Source: Acidovorax soli
GTDB lineage: Bacteria; Pseudomonadota; Gammaproteobacteria; Burkholderiales; Burkholderiaceae_C
Length of the DNA stretch: 64,000 nucleotides
Assembly (NCBI RefSeq): GCF_014207955.1
Contig: NZ_JACHLK010000021.1
Span: forward strand, 1-64,000
Reading direction: 5' to 3'
The notes under the pieces are model-generated. The model searched no databases, was not told the origin of the DNA, and worked only from the letters and a program-made list of their open reading frames with translations. Made by a program: the position numbers and the translations under genes. This document shows, one piece after another, positions 53,617 to 62,079 of the stretch. Within the stretch, counting starts at the first letter, position 1. The number at the start of each line of letters is the position of its first letter.

Positions 53617-54612
53617 ATGCACCTTGAAACCCCGCCTGCGCCCATCACCTTCCGCCCCTTTGCCGGGCCGGCGGACTACCCGGCCATGGTGGCCTGCGCC
53701 AACGCCAGCTTTGCGGCCGACGGCACGGGCTTCTTCCGCACGGTGGACGACGTGGCGCGGGACTATGCCAGCTTCACCAGTTGCGTACCCGAGCGCGATG
53801 TGTGGATCGCCGATGCCGGCAACGAGATTGCCGGCTACGTGCGCTCCTGGCCCTGGGCCCAGGCCGATGGCCTGCAGCTGTATTCGCAGTTCGCGGTGGT
53901 CGCACCGCACTGGCGTCGCCAGGGCATCGGCGCGGCGCTGCATGCCTGGCTGGAAGAGCGCCAGCGCACCCAGGCAGCCACGGAGTACGGCAGCGCCCCG
54001 CGGCATGCCCACCATGCCTTTGTCACCCAGGGAGAGACCGCACGCGCGGCCTTGCTGGAAAAGGCCGGCTACACCCCCGAGCGCTATTTCTTCACCATGG
54101 TGCGGCCCACGCTCACCGATGTGGCGGACTTCCCGTTGCCGGAGGGCCTGGAACTGCGGCCCGTGCAGCCGGACCACTACCGCGCCATCTGGGACGCGCA
54201 TTGCCGCGCCTTCCAGAACCACTGGGGGTATTGCCCGCTCGACGACGTGGACTACCTGAAATGGCTGCAAAGCCCCATCTTCCAGCCCCACCTGTGGCAG
54301 GTGGCCTGGGACGTGCATTCGCACCAGGTGGCCGGGCAGGTGCGCACCTACATCGATGCCGCCTGGAACCAGGGCAACGGCCGCCAGCGCGGCTGGACCG
54401 AGTTCATCAGCGTGGGCGAGCCCTGGCGCCGCCGCGGCCTGGCCCGCGCGCTGATCTCGCACAGCCTGCGCGCCCAGGCCGCCGCCGGCATGACCGAGTC
54501 GGGCCTGGGTGTGGACAGCCAGAACGCCAGCGGCGCCAACCGCGTGTACGAGGACTGCGGCTTTGGGGTGGACCGGCGCAACTGCGCGTACCGCAAGGTG
54601 CTGGTGGTGTAG
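53617..54612 (+). CDS. Tandem GNAT acetyltransferase
   Basis: 331 residues with two GNAT folds. The first (~1-165) carries SQFAVVAPHWRRQGIGAALH, a good acetyl-CoA loop (RRQGIG). The second (~170-331) has FISVGEPWRRRGLARALISH and ends LGVDSQNASGANRVYEDCGF, typical of mycothiol-synthase-like double GNATs. Substrate unknown. It starts 13 bp after the peptidase gene, with GAGGA before the ATG, and is probably co-transcribed with it. Confidence 0.87.
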   Translation: MHLETPPAPITFRPFAGPADYPAMVACANASFAADGTGFFRTVDDVARDYASFTSCVPERDVWIADAGNEIAGYVRSWPWAQADGLQLYSQFAVVAPHWRRQGIGAALHAWLEERQRTQAATEYGSAPRHAHHAFVTQGETARAALLEKAGYTPERYFFTMVRPTLTDVADFPLPEGLELRPVQPDHYRAIWDAHCRAFQNHWGYCPLDDVDYLKWLQSPIFQPHLWQVAWDVHSHQVAGQVRTYIDAAWNQGNGRQRGWTEFISVGEPWRRRGLARALISHSLRAQAAAGMTESGLGVDSQNASGANRVYEDCGFGVDRRNCAYRKVLVV

Positions 54613-54671
54613 GGGCAGCACCAGATATCCGGTGCCGTCCAGGTGCGTCATCCCGCGCTGATCCGAGGGCC

Positions 54672-54905
54672 TCAAGCCTCAGGCACCCAACTCGGGCCGC
54701 GGCGCTGCCACGACTGGCGCACCCAGTAGCCCAGGTTGCAAAAGCCGTTGACGTCATTGAACTGGTTCAACCCGCAACCGCCCACCAGGGCCTGCTTGAA
54801 CCCATCATGTACCTCCCCCCTGTAAAAGCTGAGGCAAACTACTGTCGACAAATCGCCAGTCAGACGACCGAGGTGGCGGCATGGCTTGAACCCAACAGCC
54901 TTCAC
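54672..54905 (-). pseudogene. Truncated RimJ-type acetyltransferase remnant
   Basis: The frame on the minus strand ends with VGGCGLNQFNDVNGFCNLGY-WVRQSWQRRG, which is the central motif of ribosomal-protein N-acetyltransferases up to the acetyl-CoA loop, and then stops 8 residues later. The part encoded upstream (54905 to about 54800) does not resemble the family. The C-terminal half of the enzyme is absent, so this is a decayed fragment. The 349-bp gap around it holds nothing else that I can support. Confidence 0.55.
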
Positions 54906-54961
54906 AGAGCCCGGGGCGATTCATCTGGAATGACCTGCCGTAGACCCATAGAGGTACTCCC

Positions 54962-55675
54962 ATGTTGAGATCCCTGCATCTTCTGCTACTGGCCTTCCTG
55001 GCAGCACCGTCTTTCGCAGCGCCCCCTGACGCCCTTGCCCAGTGGATACCCAACGGTTGGAAGGTCATCACCCACAACGCAGGGGACCTGAACGGTGACG
55101 GAATGGACGACGTGGTGCTTGTCACTGAAGCCACCAATCCTGCCAATTTCAAGAAGAAGCCAGAGGGGTCTCTGGGACCGGACATCCTCAATTTGAATCC
55201 ACGCCGTCTCACCATTCTCCTGCGCTCATTCAGCGGGCTGAAAGAAGTCCTGCGCAGGGATGATCTGCTCCCCAGCGAGAGTGCTGAAGGCATGGATTGC
55301 TTGGCGGATCCACTCGAGAACGGTGGTGTGTCGATTGCCAGAGGCAATCTGGTCATCGAATTGCAAGATTGGCGAAGCTGCGGCAGCTATGGCGTGGTGA
55401 ACGAAAAGTTCACTTTCCGCGCCCAGGGCACCCGGTTCCAGCTGGTTGGTTATGACCGCTCCGAGTCCTCCCGCAGCACGGGCGAACGATCCGAGTACAG
55501 CACCAATTATTTGACGGGCAAAAAGAAGACAACGACGGGGCTGAATGATTTCAGGGACTTCAAGGCCAAGGTTGCCTGGAAGAGGCTTGCGTCCCAGAGG
55601 GCTTTCTACTTGAACGACATCTCCCTGTCTTGCGACGCAGCGGATCCCGCGCAAAAGGACAACTGGTGCCAGTAG
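54962..55675 (+). CDS. Secreted protein of unknown function
   Basis: 237 residues with a signal peptide (LRSLHLLLLAFLAAPSFAAP). DLNGDGMDDVVLV near residue 45 resembles an FG-GAP/EF-hand-like calcium loop. The remainder is charged (TGKKKTTTGLNDFRDFKAKV) with Cys near the end (LSCDAAD, NWCQ). No family was recognised. Base composition is noticeably less GC-rich than the surroundings, which may reflect later acquisition. Confidence 0.65.
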   Translation: MLRSLHLLLLAFLAAPSFAAPPDALAQWIPNGWKVITHNAGDLNGDGMDDVVLVTEATNPANFKKKPEGSLGPDILNLNPRRLTILLRSFSGLKEVLRRDDLLPSESAEGMDCLADPLENGGVSIARGNLVIELQDWRSCGSYGVVNEKFTFRAQGTRFQLVGYDRSESSRSTGERSEYSTNYLTGKKKTTTGLNDFRDFKAKVAWKRLASQRAFYLNDISLSCDAADPAQKDNWCQ

Positions 55676-55792
55676 CCATGCTCCCTATGCCCAACCCATC
55701 GGTCCACACGGACGCTGCACCTACCATCCGGTGCACATCCCTCTCCGCTACGATGACAACCATCGGCAGCACACGAGAAGGCCCTCAACGAC

Positions 55793-56029
55793 ATGGCGTA
55801 TGAATTTTTTCTCGCCCTCACCGGCCAGATGGTGTTACGCGCGGCAACGCTCGGCCGCTGCCAGTGCCAAGCCCTGGGCAGCCAGGACCACCGCATGCAC
55901 GGCGCATCGGGCGCCCTGTGGTACACCCACGATGGTCGTCGCCTGGTCACACCCACGGGGCAGTTGCTGGTCGGGCTGGTGTTCTATGCGGTGGTCGCAA
56001 TAGCCCTGTTCGGCCTGTCCACGGGATGA
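55793..56029 (+). CDS. Small protein with C-terminal membrane helix
   Basis: 78 residues. The N-terminal part (YEFFLALTGQMVLRAATLGR, then HGASGALWYTHDGRRLVT) is soluble, and a single membrane helix ends the protein (QLLVGLVFYAVVAIALFGLS). GAGAAGG lies 11 bases before the ATG. Unknown function; possibly a tail-anchored protein. Confidence 0.5.
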   Translation: MAYEFFLALTGQMVLRAATLGRCQCQALGSQDHRMHGASGALWYTHDGRRLVTPTGQLLVGLVFYAVVAIALFGLSTG

Positions 56030-56179
56030 GGGATTGCAGCCTCCGCGAGCGACAGGATTTCCCGGTGGCATGCCGCGCCGCGACGGCCACTGGCCGGCAC
56101 CGGTACTGTACCTTTGGCAAACTGGTACCCTGCGGTACAGAGCCCATCCACTGAAGACCTCCGATCACCCAAGCCCCCC

Positions 56180-56398
56180 ATGAAAACCATCGACGAAATG
56201 CTGAGCCTGGACCTGCTCACCCCCGCCCAGCACACCGAGATCAGCGCCTGGATCGACCGCTCGGCCACGCCCGAGGAGATACTGCAGATGCCCTCTGCGC
56301 TGTGGCGCGCGGTGGAAAAGGCCAGCCAGGTGATGGGCATCGACGCCGACCTGCTGCGCCCGCCCGCGCTGGATGCGGGTGGCATGGTCGCGGGGTAG
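56180..56398 (+). CDS. Small acidic protein of unknown function
   Basis: 72 residues, no signal or membrane segment, mainly helical (KTIDEMLSLDLLTPAQHTEI, ALWRAVEKASQVMGID). I cannot assign a family. No strong ribosome site precedes ATG 56180, although codon use matches real genes here. It is a single gene between small neighbours. Confidence 0.5.
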   Translation: MKTIDEMLSLDLLTPAQHTEISAWIDRSATPEEILQMPSALWRAVEKASQVMGIDADLLRPPALDAGGMVAG

Positions 56399-56527
56399 TT
56401 GCCCAGCTGCGCAGCTGAACCTGGTCTGGCTGGGCCGGGGCGGCGGTGCGCACCTGCTGTGCGACGCGCCGGCGCAGCTTTGCTGCGGCCGCGGGCCCCG
56501 GCGGCCCATGGCGGTCAGCGCGCTCCG

Positions 56528-56998
56528 TCATAAGGGGCGTCGTTTCTCCAACCGGATGTCACCACCGCCGACATCCGTCTCGTGGCCCCAGCCCAGGTGG
56601 CGGTAAAAGCCCGCGGCGCGGCTGTGCCGGGCCGTCTCCAGCCAGGCCACGGGGTGGTGTGCGAACAGGGCCGCCTCGCACGCGGCGACCAGTTGCCGCC
56701 CCAGGCCCCGCGCCTCGCAACCGGGCAGCACGAAGGCGGCAAACAGGCAGGCCTGCTGCAAGTCCACCATGGAGAAGCCCACGACTTCACCATCGCCCGC
56801 CTCGGCCACCCAGGCGCAGGTCGGCGTGCCTTGCACGATCAGCGTGACGGCTTCGGGGGTGATGCCCAACTGCGCAAGCTGCTCCAGCGCCAATGCGTTC
56901 TCCGTCACCGACGTTCTGATGTGGAACATGGCGCCCACATCGGCGGGCCGGGCCAGGCGGACCCGGGTGGGGGTGGAAGGCGGCAGGCAATTGCTCAT
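56528..56998 (-). CDS. GNAT-family acetyltransferase
   Basis: 156 residues. RLARPADVGAMFHIRTSVTE opens the fold; WVAEAGDGEVVGFSMVD and FVLPGCEARGLGRQLVAACE hold the acetyl-CoA loop (ARGLGRQ), and AAGFYRHLGWG is the closing strand. Likely acetylates a small molecule, unknown which. ATG 56998 was chosen; longer forms upstream lack conserved sequence. Confidence 0.85.
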   Translation of the reverse strand: MSNCLPPSTPTRVRLARPADVGAMFHIRTSVTENALALEQLAQLGITPEAVTLIVQGTPTCAWVAEAGDGEVVGFSMVDLQQACLFAAFVLPGCEARGLGRQLVAACEAALFAHHPVAWLETARHSRAAGFYRHLGWGHETDVGGGDIRLEKRRPL

Positions 56999-57113
56999 GG
57001 CTGCATTGGAACAGCATGGCGGGCAGGCTGGACAACTTGTCCAGTGGCCCGCCCGATCGCTCCCTAGAATCCGTGCCCAACAATACACAAGAGAAAGGGA
57101 GGGAGAAAACACC

Positions 57114-57275
57114 ATGGAGAAACAGCCTATCGACGCACCGCAGATCCTGCACCAGGCATGGACGCTTTGGAGCACGCGCAAGGCCCACAACCGGGCCAAG
57201 GCCCAGGCCAAGGCAGCCGCCAAGGCCGCCGCGGCAAGCACCACCGAACCCCAGACCGACTCCACCCCAAGCTGA
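57114..57275 (+). CDS. Small Lys/Ala-rich protein
   Basis: 53 residues. GGGAGGGAGAA before ATG 57114 is a strong ribosome site. The product has a short helix (DAPQILHQAWTLWSTRKA) and then an Ala/Lys-rich tail (AKAQAKAAAKAAAA), histone-H1-like in style. It might bind nucleic acid, but this is speculation from composition. It lies 15 bp before the next gene and is probably co-transcribed. Confidence 0.5.
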   Translation: MEKQPIDAPQILHQAWTLWSTRKAHNRAKAQAKAAAKAAAASTTEPQTDSTPS

Positions 57276-57290
57276 ACCCGCCACCACACC

Positions 57291-57695
57291 ATGTCCACCG
57301 AATACCTCGTCGCCGCACAGGCCCTCTGGGGCAGCGCAGACCGCGCCCTCACCGAAAAGACATTCGCCCTGGTGACGGCACGCGCCGCGCCCTACAAGAT
57401 CGAAATGGCGTTCGAAGCCTTTGGCCAGGATGCCGAGCAGCGGCTGTCCGCCATCTTCGACAAGCATTCCAACCTGTTCCGATCGCTGCAGTCGTGCACG
57501 CCCGGCGTGGAGGGTATTGCCCTGCGCTGGAACGGCTATGGCAGCGGCGAGCCCTTTCTCGAACGGGTGCTGGGCCTGCTCGCCGCCATGGGCCTGGCCG
57601 ACGCACACGGGCAGGCCGTGGGGGACGAGGGCAGCTACCACTGCCGCCTTGCAGCCGATGGGCTCGAGTGCGAGTACGTGGACCTGGAACCGTGA
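57291..57695 (+). CDS. Hypothetical protein
   Basis: 134 residues, soluble. Segments such as LTEKTFALVTARAAPYKIEM and FLERVLGLLAAMGLADAHGQ suggest an alpha/beta fold, but no family was recognised. It lies between a small Lys/Ala-rich gene (15 bp upstream) and the broken SUKH gene (37 bp downstream), so all may belong to one transcript. Confidence 0.55.
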   Translation: MSTEYLVAAQALWGSADRALTEKTFALVTARAAPYKIEMAFEAFGQDAEQRLSAIFDKHSNLFRSLQSCTPGVEGIALRWNGYGSGEPFLERVLGLLAAMGLADAHGQAVGDEGSYHCRLAADGLECEYVDLEP

Positions 57696-57732
57696 TGGCC
57701 GCACCTGCCACCGGCATGGACCAGGGAGCCCC

Positions 57733-58359
57733 ATGAAACCCTTGACCCCGCTTGAACTCGATGCACTGGAAGCCCGGCTGCAGCACCCCATCCCCACGGC
57801 CTATCGCGAGCTGCTCACCCACACCGGTGCCGGCGAGCATGGCGATGTGCAGGTCTACCACCCCCTGGAGATCGAAGAGGCCTACCAGTACCACTTCGAG
57901 GAACCCGAGGAGCTGTTCAACACCTACTTCCCCTTCGGCTGCAACCAGCGCAGCCAGGAGATCTGGCCAGGGCCTGTCAACACTATTTTCAGGGTCGCGA
58001 AGGCCCTTGCCGGCGTGCCAATCTAGGCGCGTGACGCCGCGTGTGCATGTGCACACGCAAGGAGCGCAACGACGAGTGGCGCGCCGGCAAGGGCCTTCCC
58101 TTCGGGTTGCCCGGCCTGGGGGCTGTCTGCGGCGTTGCCCGCGCTTGCAAGGTTCCTACCTTGCTGCACGCGGGCGCCTTGCATCCAGCCCCCAGACCGG
58201 GCAACGCGATCCCTGAAAATAGTGTTGACAGGCCCTCGCGTTTGCGACGGGCGCGCCGCTGCGATCTGGCACGAGACGCACCCCGAGTCCTACCCCGATG
58301 AGCGCTGGCTCGATTGGGCGCAGTGGCTGGCGCAGCATGGGCAAGGTCTGCCGGCCTGA
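57733..58359 (+). pseudogene. SUKH (SMI1/KNR4) gene split by type A element
   Basis: The first piece (57733 to 57968) encodes LEARLQHPIPTAYRELLTHT, YQYHFEEPEELFNTYFPFG-CNQRSQEIW, a typical SUKH N-terminal half. The second piece (58237 to 58359) encodes DGRAAAIWHETHPESYPDER-WLDWAQWL, the family's C-terminal half. Between them is the 268-bp element, after which the frame is lost (stop at 58024-58026). Taking out 267 bases rejoins the frame at about 119 residues, a normal SUKH length, so one base has changed at the junction. SUKH proteins often give immunity to toxins; this one is inactivated. Confidence 0.8.
57969..58236. mobile_element. Type A MITE-like element, copy 2
   Basis: 268 bp with perfect 26-bp terminal inverted repeats (AGGGCCTGTCAACACTATTT at the left). 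It has the same nested helices as the copy at 6022, including GCGTGTGC/GCACACGC (58039-58058) followed by AAGGAGCGCAACG, and the CCCTTCGGG link. Its hairpin loop differs (ATGT against TCTT), keeping the stem. Flanking dinucleotides are CA and TC. No coding capacity. Confidence 0.9.
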
Positions 58360-58361
58360 AG

Positions 58362-58386
58362 CAGTGCCGGGGCTGCACTGATTTTT
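58362..58386 (+). terminator. Rho-independent terminator
   Basis: CAGTGC (58362-58367) pairs with GCACTG (58375-58380), loop of 7, then ATTTTT. It lies directly after the broken SUKH gene. Confidence 0.75.
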
Positions 58387-58500
58387 CTGTAGTGCGCGGC
58401 GCAGCAGCCCGCTGGCGTGCGTGCCCGTGCGGACTTCATCCCCAGCTCACACAGGCGGGCCATACTGGCTTTCACTCCACCTGCAAAGCCCCGCCGCGCC

Positions 58501-59433
58501 ATGCCCTCTGCCGTCCCTACCCTTGCGCTGGTGCTGACGGCCTGGTGCGTTTTGCTCGCCTTCTGGCTATGGCGCCATCCACAGGAGTGGGCGGCCCTGG
58601 GTGCCAATCGCCGGCAGCGCTGCAAGGCCCTGCCCAGGGCGCGGCCCTTGGTGGTCTGGATCGGCCTGCCCTGCCTGTGCCTGGCCCTGGCGGCGCTCGC
58701 GTCACACCGCGCCGGCCTGGCCGAGGCCTGGGAGCAGGCCCTTTGCGGCCCGCCATGCCCGGCCCTGCCGGCCGAAGCGCTGCGCGTGCAGGCCATCAGG
58801 TCCTACCTGCACATCCTGCTGGACCTGCGCACGCCCGCCAGCGACGGCTGGGGCTACGACCAGTTGCTGCTGCTGCCCGCGCAGCTGGATGCGCAGGACC
58901 TGGTGCAGGGCCTGCATGACATGACCTTGCTGGGCACCCTGACCACCGGCGCCCAAGCCCTGGCGACCCACGCTGCCATCGAGGCGCTGCCCGCCGATGC
59001 GCTGGCCTCGCACCCCACGGTGGTCGGGCTCTCGCGGGCGCACTACACGGCGCTGGTCGTGCCCCTCGCCAGCATGCAGCCCCTGTCTCCACAAGGCCTG
59101 AACGGGGTAGCAGGTGCGACGCCAGGCTCCCTCGCCCATCCCCGCATCGGCCGCTGGGAGCGGCTACGGGGCTATGGTAGGCATTTCTTCACGCTCACCG
59201 AGTACCGGGACCTGGACCTGTCTTGCTGCGATGGGCGCCCCACCAGCACCAGCGGGCGCCAACGCAGGCAGTACGGCCTGGACTACATCGCTGCCGCCCG
59301 GTCCCAGCTGATTGCCGTGTCCGACCAGGGCCAGGTGCTGCGGTGGCACGACGACCTGGGGGAAACATCGGGCGTGTCTTACCGGTTGCTGCCCCATGGC
59401 GGCCAAGGGCTGCCTCGCGGTGGCGAGGACTGA
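58501..59433 (+). CDS. Membrane-anchored protein of unknown function
   Basis: 310 residues. Two N-terminal hydrophobic helices (LALVLTAWCVLLAFWLW and PLVVWIGLPCLCLALAAL) anchor it, and the remaining ~235 residues are probably periplasmic, with Cys in GPPCPA and LSCCDGR. No domain was recognised. ATG 58501 places the first membrane helix directly at the N-terminus. It follows the broken SUKH gene and its terminator. Confidence 0.6.
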   Translation: MPSAVPTLALVLTAWCVLLAFWLWRHPQEWAALGANRRQRCKALPRARPLVVWIGLPCLCLALAALASHRAGLAEAWEQALCGPPCPALPAEALRVQAIRSYLHILLDLRTPASDGWGYDQLLLLPAQLDAQDLVQGLHDMTLLGTLTTGAQALATHAAIEALPADALASHPTVVGLSRAHYTALVVPLASMQPLSPQGLNGVAGATPGSLAHPRIGRWERLRGYGRHFFTLTEYRDLDLSCCDGRPTSTSGRQRRQYGLDYIAAARSQLIAVSDQGQVLRWHDDLGETSGVSYRLLPHGGQGLPRGGED

Positions 59434-59574
59434 TGGGCCGGCACCGGTGCCGCGGGCTCCAAACCCGCAGCGCGCCGTATTCTCAACCGGCCTCACTGGG
59501 TCGCTTCGTCGCGGCAGGAAAATTGCTGGCTTGCGACTCAGCACAGTGCCCTCGGAAATTTCAGGAGTCCACCC

Positions 59575-60051
59575 TTGCTATCGGACAACCCCATCGACCA
59601 CAAAGTGCAGCACCTTGCCTTGGCTCGCATCCTCCGCCGGGCAGGCAGTCTCCAAGACTGCAAGCGGACTCTCGTGGGCGAACTTCACCCTAACATCGCG
59701 TGCCTGCTCACGCTCGCCACTGGCGAACTGCCCATTGCCTGCGGCTTCATGGGCGACAACAGCTGGTGGCTTGTCACCACACGCCGCATCACCAGCCAGC
59801 ATGCGGGCCAGCAGTGCACACTGGACCCACGCAGCGACAGCATCACAGCCACCTTCGGCCATGACCCCAAAGGTACTGCCCATGACTTTGGGACAGCGGC
59901 AGCAGGGATCACTCCGGCCACCGACTTGGCGACGGTCACGGCGGCCGATGGGAGACAGTTGCGCCTGGAGTTCGAGACAGGCCCAGCCTGCATGGTGCCC
60001 ATTCAAGCTTGCCACTTCTGGCAGAGCGCCACGGGCTTGCACCGCCCGTAG
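59575..60051 (+). CDS. Hypothetical protein with TTG start
   Basis: 158 residues. TTG 59575 is preceded by AGGAG (59563-59567) at 7 bases, so it is preferred over later starts. The middle (GDNSWWLVTTRRITSQHAGQ) resembles a PH-like or short beta domain seen in small hypotheticals, but no family can be named. It has neither signal peptide nor membrane segment. Confidence 0.55.
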   Translation: MLSDNPIDHKVQHLALARILRRAGSLQDCKRTLVGELHPNIACLLTLATGELPIACGFMGDNSWWLVTTRRITSQHAGQQCTLDPRSDSITATFGHDPKGTAHDFGTAAAGITPATDLATVTAADGRQLRLEFETGPACMVPIQACHFWQSATGLHRP

Positions 60052-60081
60052 CCGCTTATCGCTCGGATCGTTGTCCCGGCG

Positions 60082-61008
60082 TCACGCCCCCACATACGCC
60101 GCCAACTCCTCCGGAGCCCCCTTCGGAAACGCCGCCTTCAAGTGCTCCAGAAACGCTGATACCCGCGCACTGAGCAACCGGCGCGAGGGGTACAGCGCCC
60201 ACAGCTCGATGGCCGGGCCGGGCACATCGCCCCAGTGCACCAGCGTGCCGGCCGCGATGTCGTGGCCGACCAGGGAGATGGGCAGGCGGGCCACGCCCAC
60301 GCCGCGGCGCACGGCGTCGCGCACCATGATGAGGGAGGCGAGGCTGAGCACGGGGTCGATGGCGAGGCTGTGCACCTCGGGCGCCCTGCCCCTGGCTTTG
60401 GATGGTGTTGTCTCCATCTGCCATGCATGGCCTTGCGCAGCCCCCGTGCCGCGCACCACGGCCGGCACGGCAGTGCTGCTGCCCTTGCGCGGCCGGGCCA
60501 GGCCGGGCGGAGCCACCAGCACCAGGCGGTCGCGCAGCAGTACGCGGCCGACCAGGCTGGCGTCGGGCTGGGGGTTGACGCGGATCACCAGGTCATAGCC
60601 CTCTTCCACCATGTCCACGCTGCGGTCCTCGGTGGTCACCTCCAGCCGCACGGCGGGGTAGCGCAGCGCAAAGTCGGCCGCCAGCCGGCCCATGGCCGTC
60701 TGCGAAAACAGCAGCGGCGCGCTGATGCGCAGGCGCCCGCGCGGCTGCTCGCCGCCCGAGGCGATGGCGGCGGCGGCCTCGTCGATCTCGGTGAGCAGCG
60801 CGCCGGTGCGCTCGTGCAGGGCGCGGCCTTCTTCGGTGAGCTTCACGGCGCGTGCGCCACGCTCCAGCAGGCGCAGGCCGAGCGCGGCCTCCAGCTCGGC
60901 CACGCGGCGCGACAGCGTGGCCTTGGGCCGCCCCGATTCGCGCGCGGCGCGGCCAAAGCCGCCATGGCGGGCGACGAGGTTGAAGTCGGCAAGGGCGTGC
61001 AGGTCCAT
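60082..61008 (-). CDS. LysR-family regulator (divergent from second NmrA-type gene)
   Basis: 308 residues. Helix-turn-helix MDLHALADFNLVARHGGFGR and RPKATLSRRVAELEAALGL, then a LysR sensor domain (GRLRISAPLLFSQTAMGRLA, EEGYDLVIRVNPQPDASLVG) of the CrgA/PecT-like group. It likely controls the divergent NmrA-type gene 108 bp away. ATG 61008 was chosen as the start of the conserved domain. The domain differs clearly from the other LysR proteins in the window. Confidence 0.9.
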   Translation of the reverse strand: MDLHALADFNLVARHGGFGRAARESGRPKATLSRRVAELEAALGLRLLERGARAVKLTEEGRALHERTGALLTEIDEAAAAIASGGEQPRGRLRISAPLLFSQTAMGRLAADFALRYPAVRLEVTTEDRSVDMVEEGYDLVIRVNPQPDASLVGRVLLRDRLVLVAPPGLARPRKGSSTAVPAVVRGTGAAQGHAWQMETTPSKARGRAPEVHSLAIDPVLSLASLIMVRDAVRRGVGVARLPISLVGHDIAAGTLVHWGDVPGPAIELWALYPSRRLLSARVSAFLEHLKAAFPKGAPEELAAYVGA

Positions 61009-61116
61009 TGCGCAGTGTTCCCATGGTGAGACAGTGCGTCCAAATATAACGGCTATCGGATCAAGGATGGGATCCCTAAAGTTCGGGCTGTCAACCACCC
61101 AACCCGGAGAAATTCC

Positions 61117-62046
61117 ATGACCACCGTTTCTGCTTCTACCGCTTCCGCCGCTTCCAACGCTTCATCTTCCTCCCCCGCCATCCTCGTCACGGGCGCCACC
61201 GGCAGCGTGGGCCGCCAGGTCGTGCAGCAGCTCGCCCGGCGCGGTGCCACCGTGCGTGCCCTGGTGCGCGATGTGGCCAAGGCCGGCGACCTGCCTGCCG
61301 GCGTGACCGCCGTGCAGGGCGACCTGCTCGACGTGGATTCGCTGCGCGCTGCATTCCAGGGCGTGGACACCTTGTTCCTGCTCAACGCCGTGGTGCCCGA
61401 CGAGTTCACGCAGGCCCTGGTGGCGCTGAACCTGGCGCGCGAAGCGGGTATCGAACGCATCGTCTACCTCTCGGTCATCCACGCCGACCGCTATGTCAAC
61501 GTGCCGCACTTCGCGGGCAAGTACGGCGTGGAGCGCATGATCGAGCAGATGGGCTTTGGCGCCACCATCCTGCGCCCGGCCTACTTCATGGGCAACGACT
61601 GGAGCATCAAGGACGTGGTGCTGGGCCATGGCGTGTACCCCATGCCCATCGGTGCCAAGGGCCTGGCCATGGTGGACACGGCCGACATCGCCGAGGTGGC
61701 CGCCATCGAGCTGCTGCGCCGCGCCCAGGCCGCAGGCCCGCTGCCCACCACGCGCATCAACCTGGTGGGCCCCGACACCCTGACCGGCGCCGCCGTGGCC
61801 GCCATCTGGGCCGAGGTGCTGGGCCGCCCCATCGTGCACGGCGGCGACGACACCGCCGCCTTCGAGGCCAACCTGCGCCACTTCATGCCCGGCTGGATGG
61901 CCTACGACATGCGCCTGATGGCCGAGCGCTTTCTCACCGACGGCATGGTGCCCGAGGCTGGCGACGTGGACCGCCTGACCGCGCTGCTCGGCCGGCCGCT
62001 GCGCAGCTACCGCGATTTTGCGGCACAGGTCGCTGCCCAGGCCTGA
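61117..62046 (+). CDS. NmrA-like NAD(P)-binding protein (second copy type)
   Basis: 309 residues. After a Ser/Ala-rich N-terminus comes AILVTGATGSVGRQVVQQLA, a Rossmann dinucleotide loop, then AREAGIERIVYLSVIHADRY and LRPAYFMGNDWSIKDVVLG, as in NmrA/HSCARG-type proteins. Substrate unknown. GGAGAAA precedes ATG 61117. It lies 33 bp before the AtaL-like gene, so both are presumably controlled by the divergent LysR gene. Confidence 0.87.
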   Translation: MTTVSASTASAASNASSSSPAILVTGATGSVGRQVVQQLARRGATVRALVRDVAKAGDLPAGVTAVQGDLLDVDSLRAAFQGVDTLFLLNAVVPDEFTQALVALNLAREAGIERIVYLSVIHADRYVNVPHFAGKYGVERMIEQMGFGATILRPAYFMGNDWSIKDVVLGHGVYPMPIGAKGLAMVDTADIAEVAAIELLRRAQAAGPLPTTRINLVGPDTLTGAAVAAIWAEVLGRPIVHGGDDTAAFEANLRHFMPGWMAYDMRLMAERFLTDGMVPEAGDVDRLTALLGRPLRSYRDFAAQVAAQA

Positions 62047-62079
62047 ATGCCCCATCAAACCATCCAGGAGAAACACACC

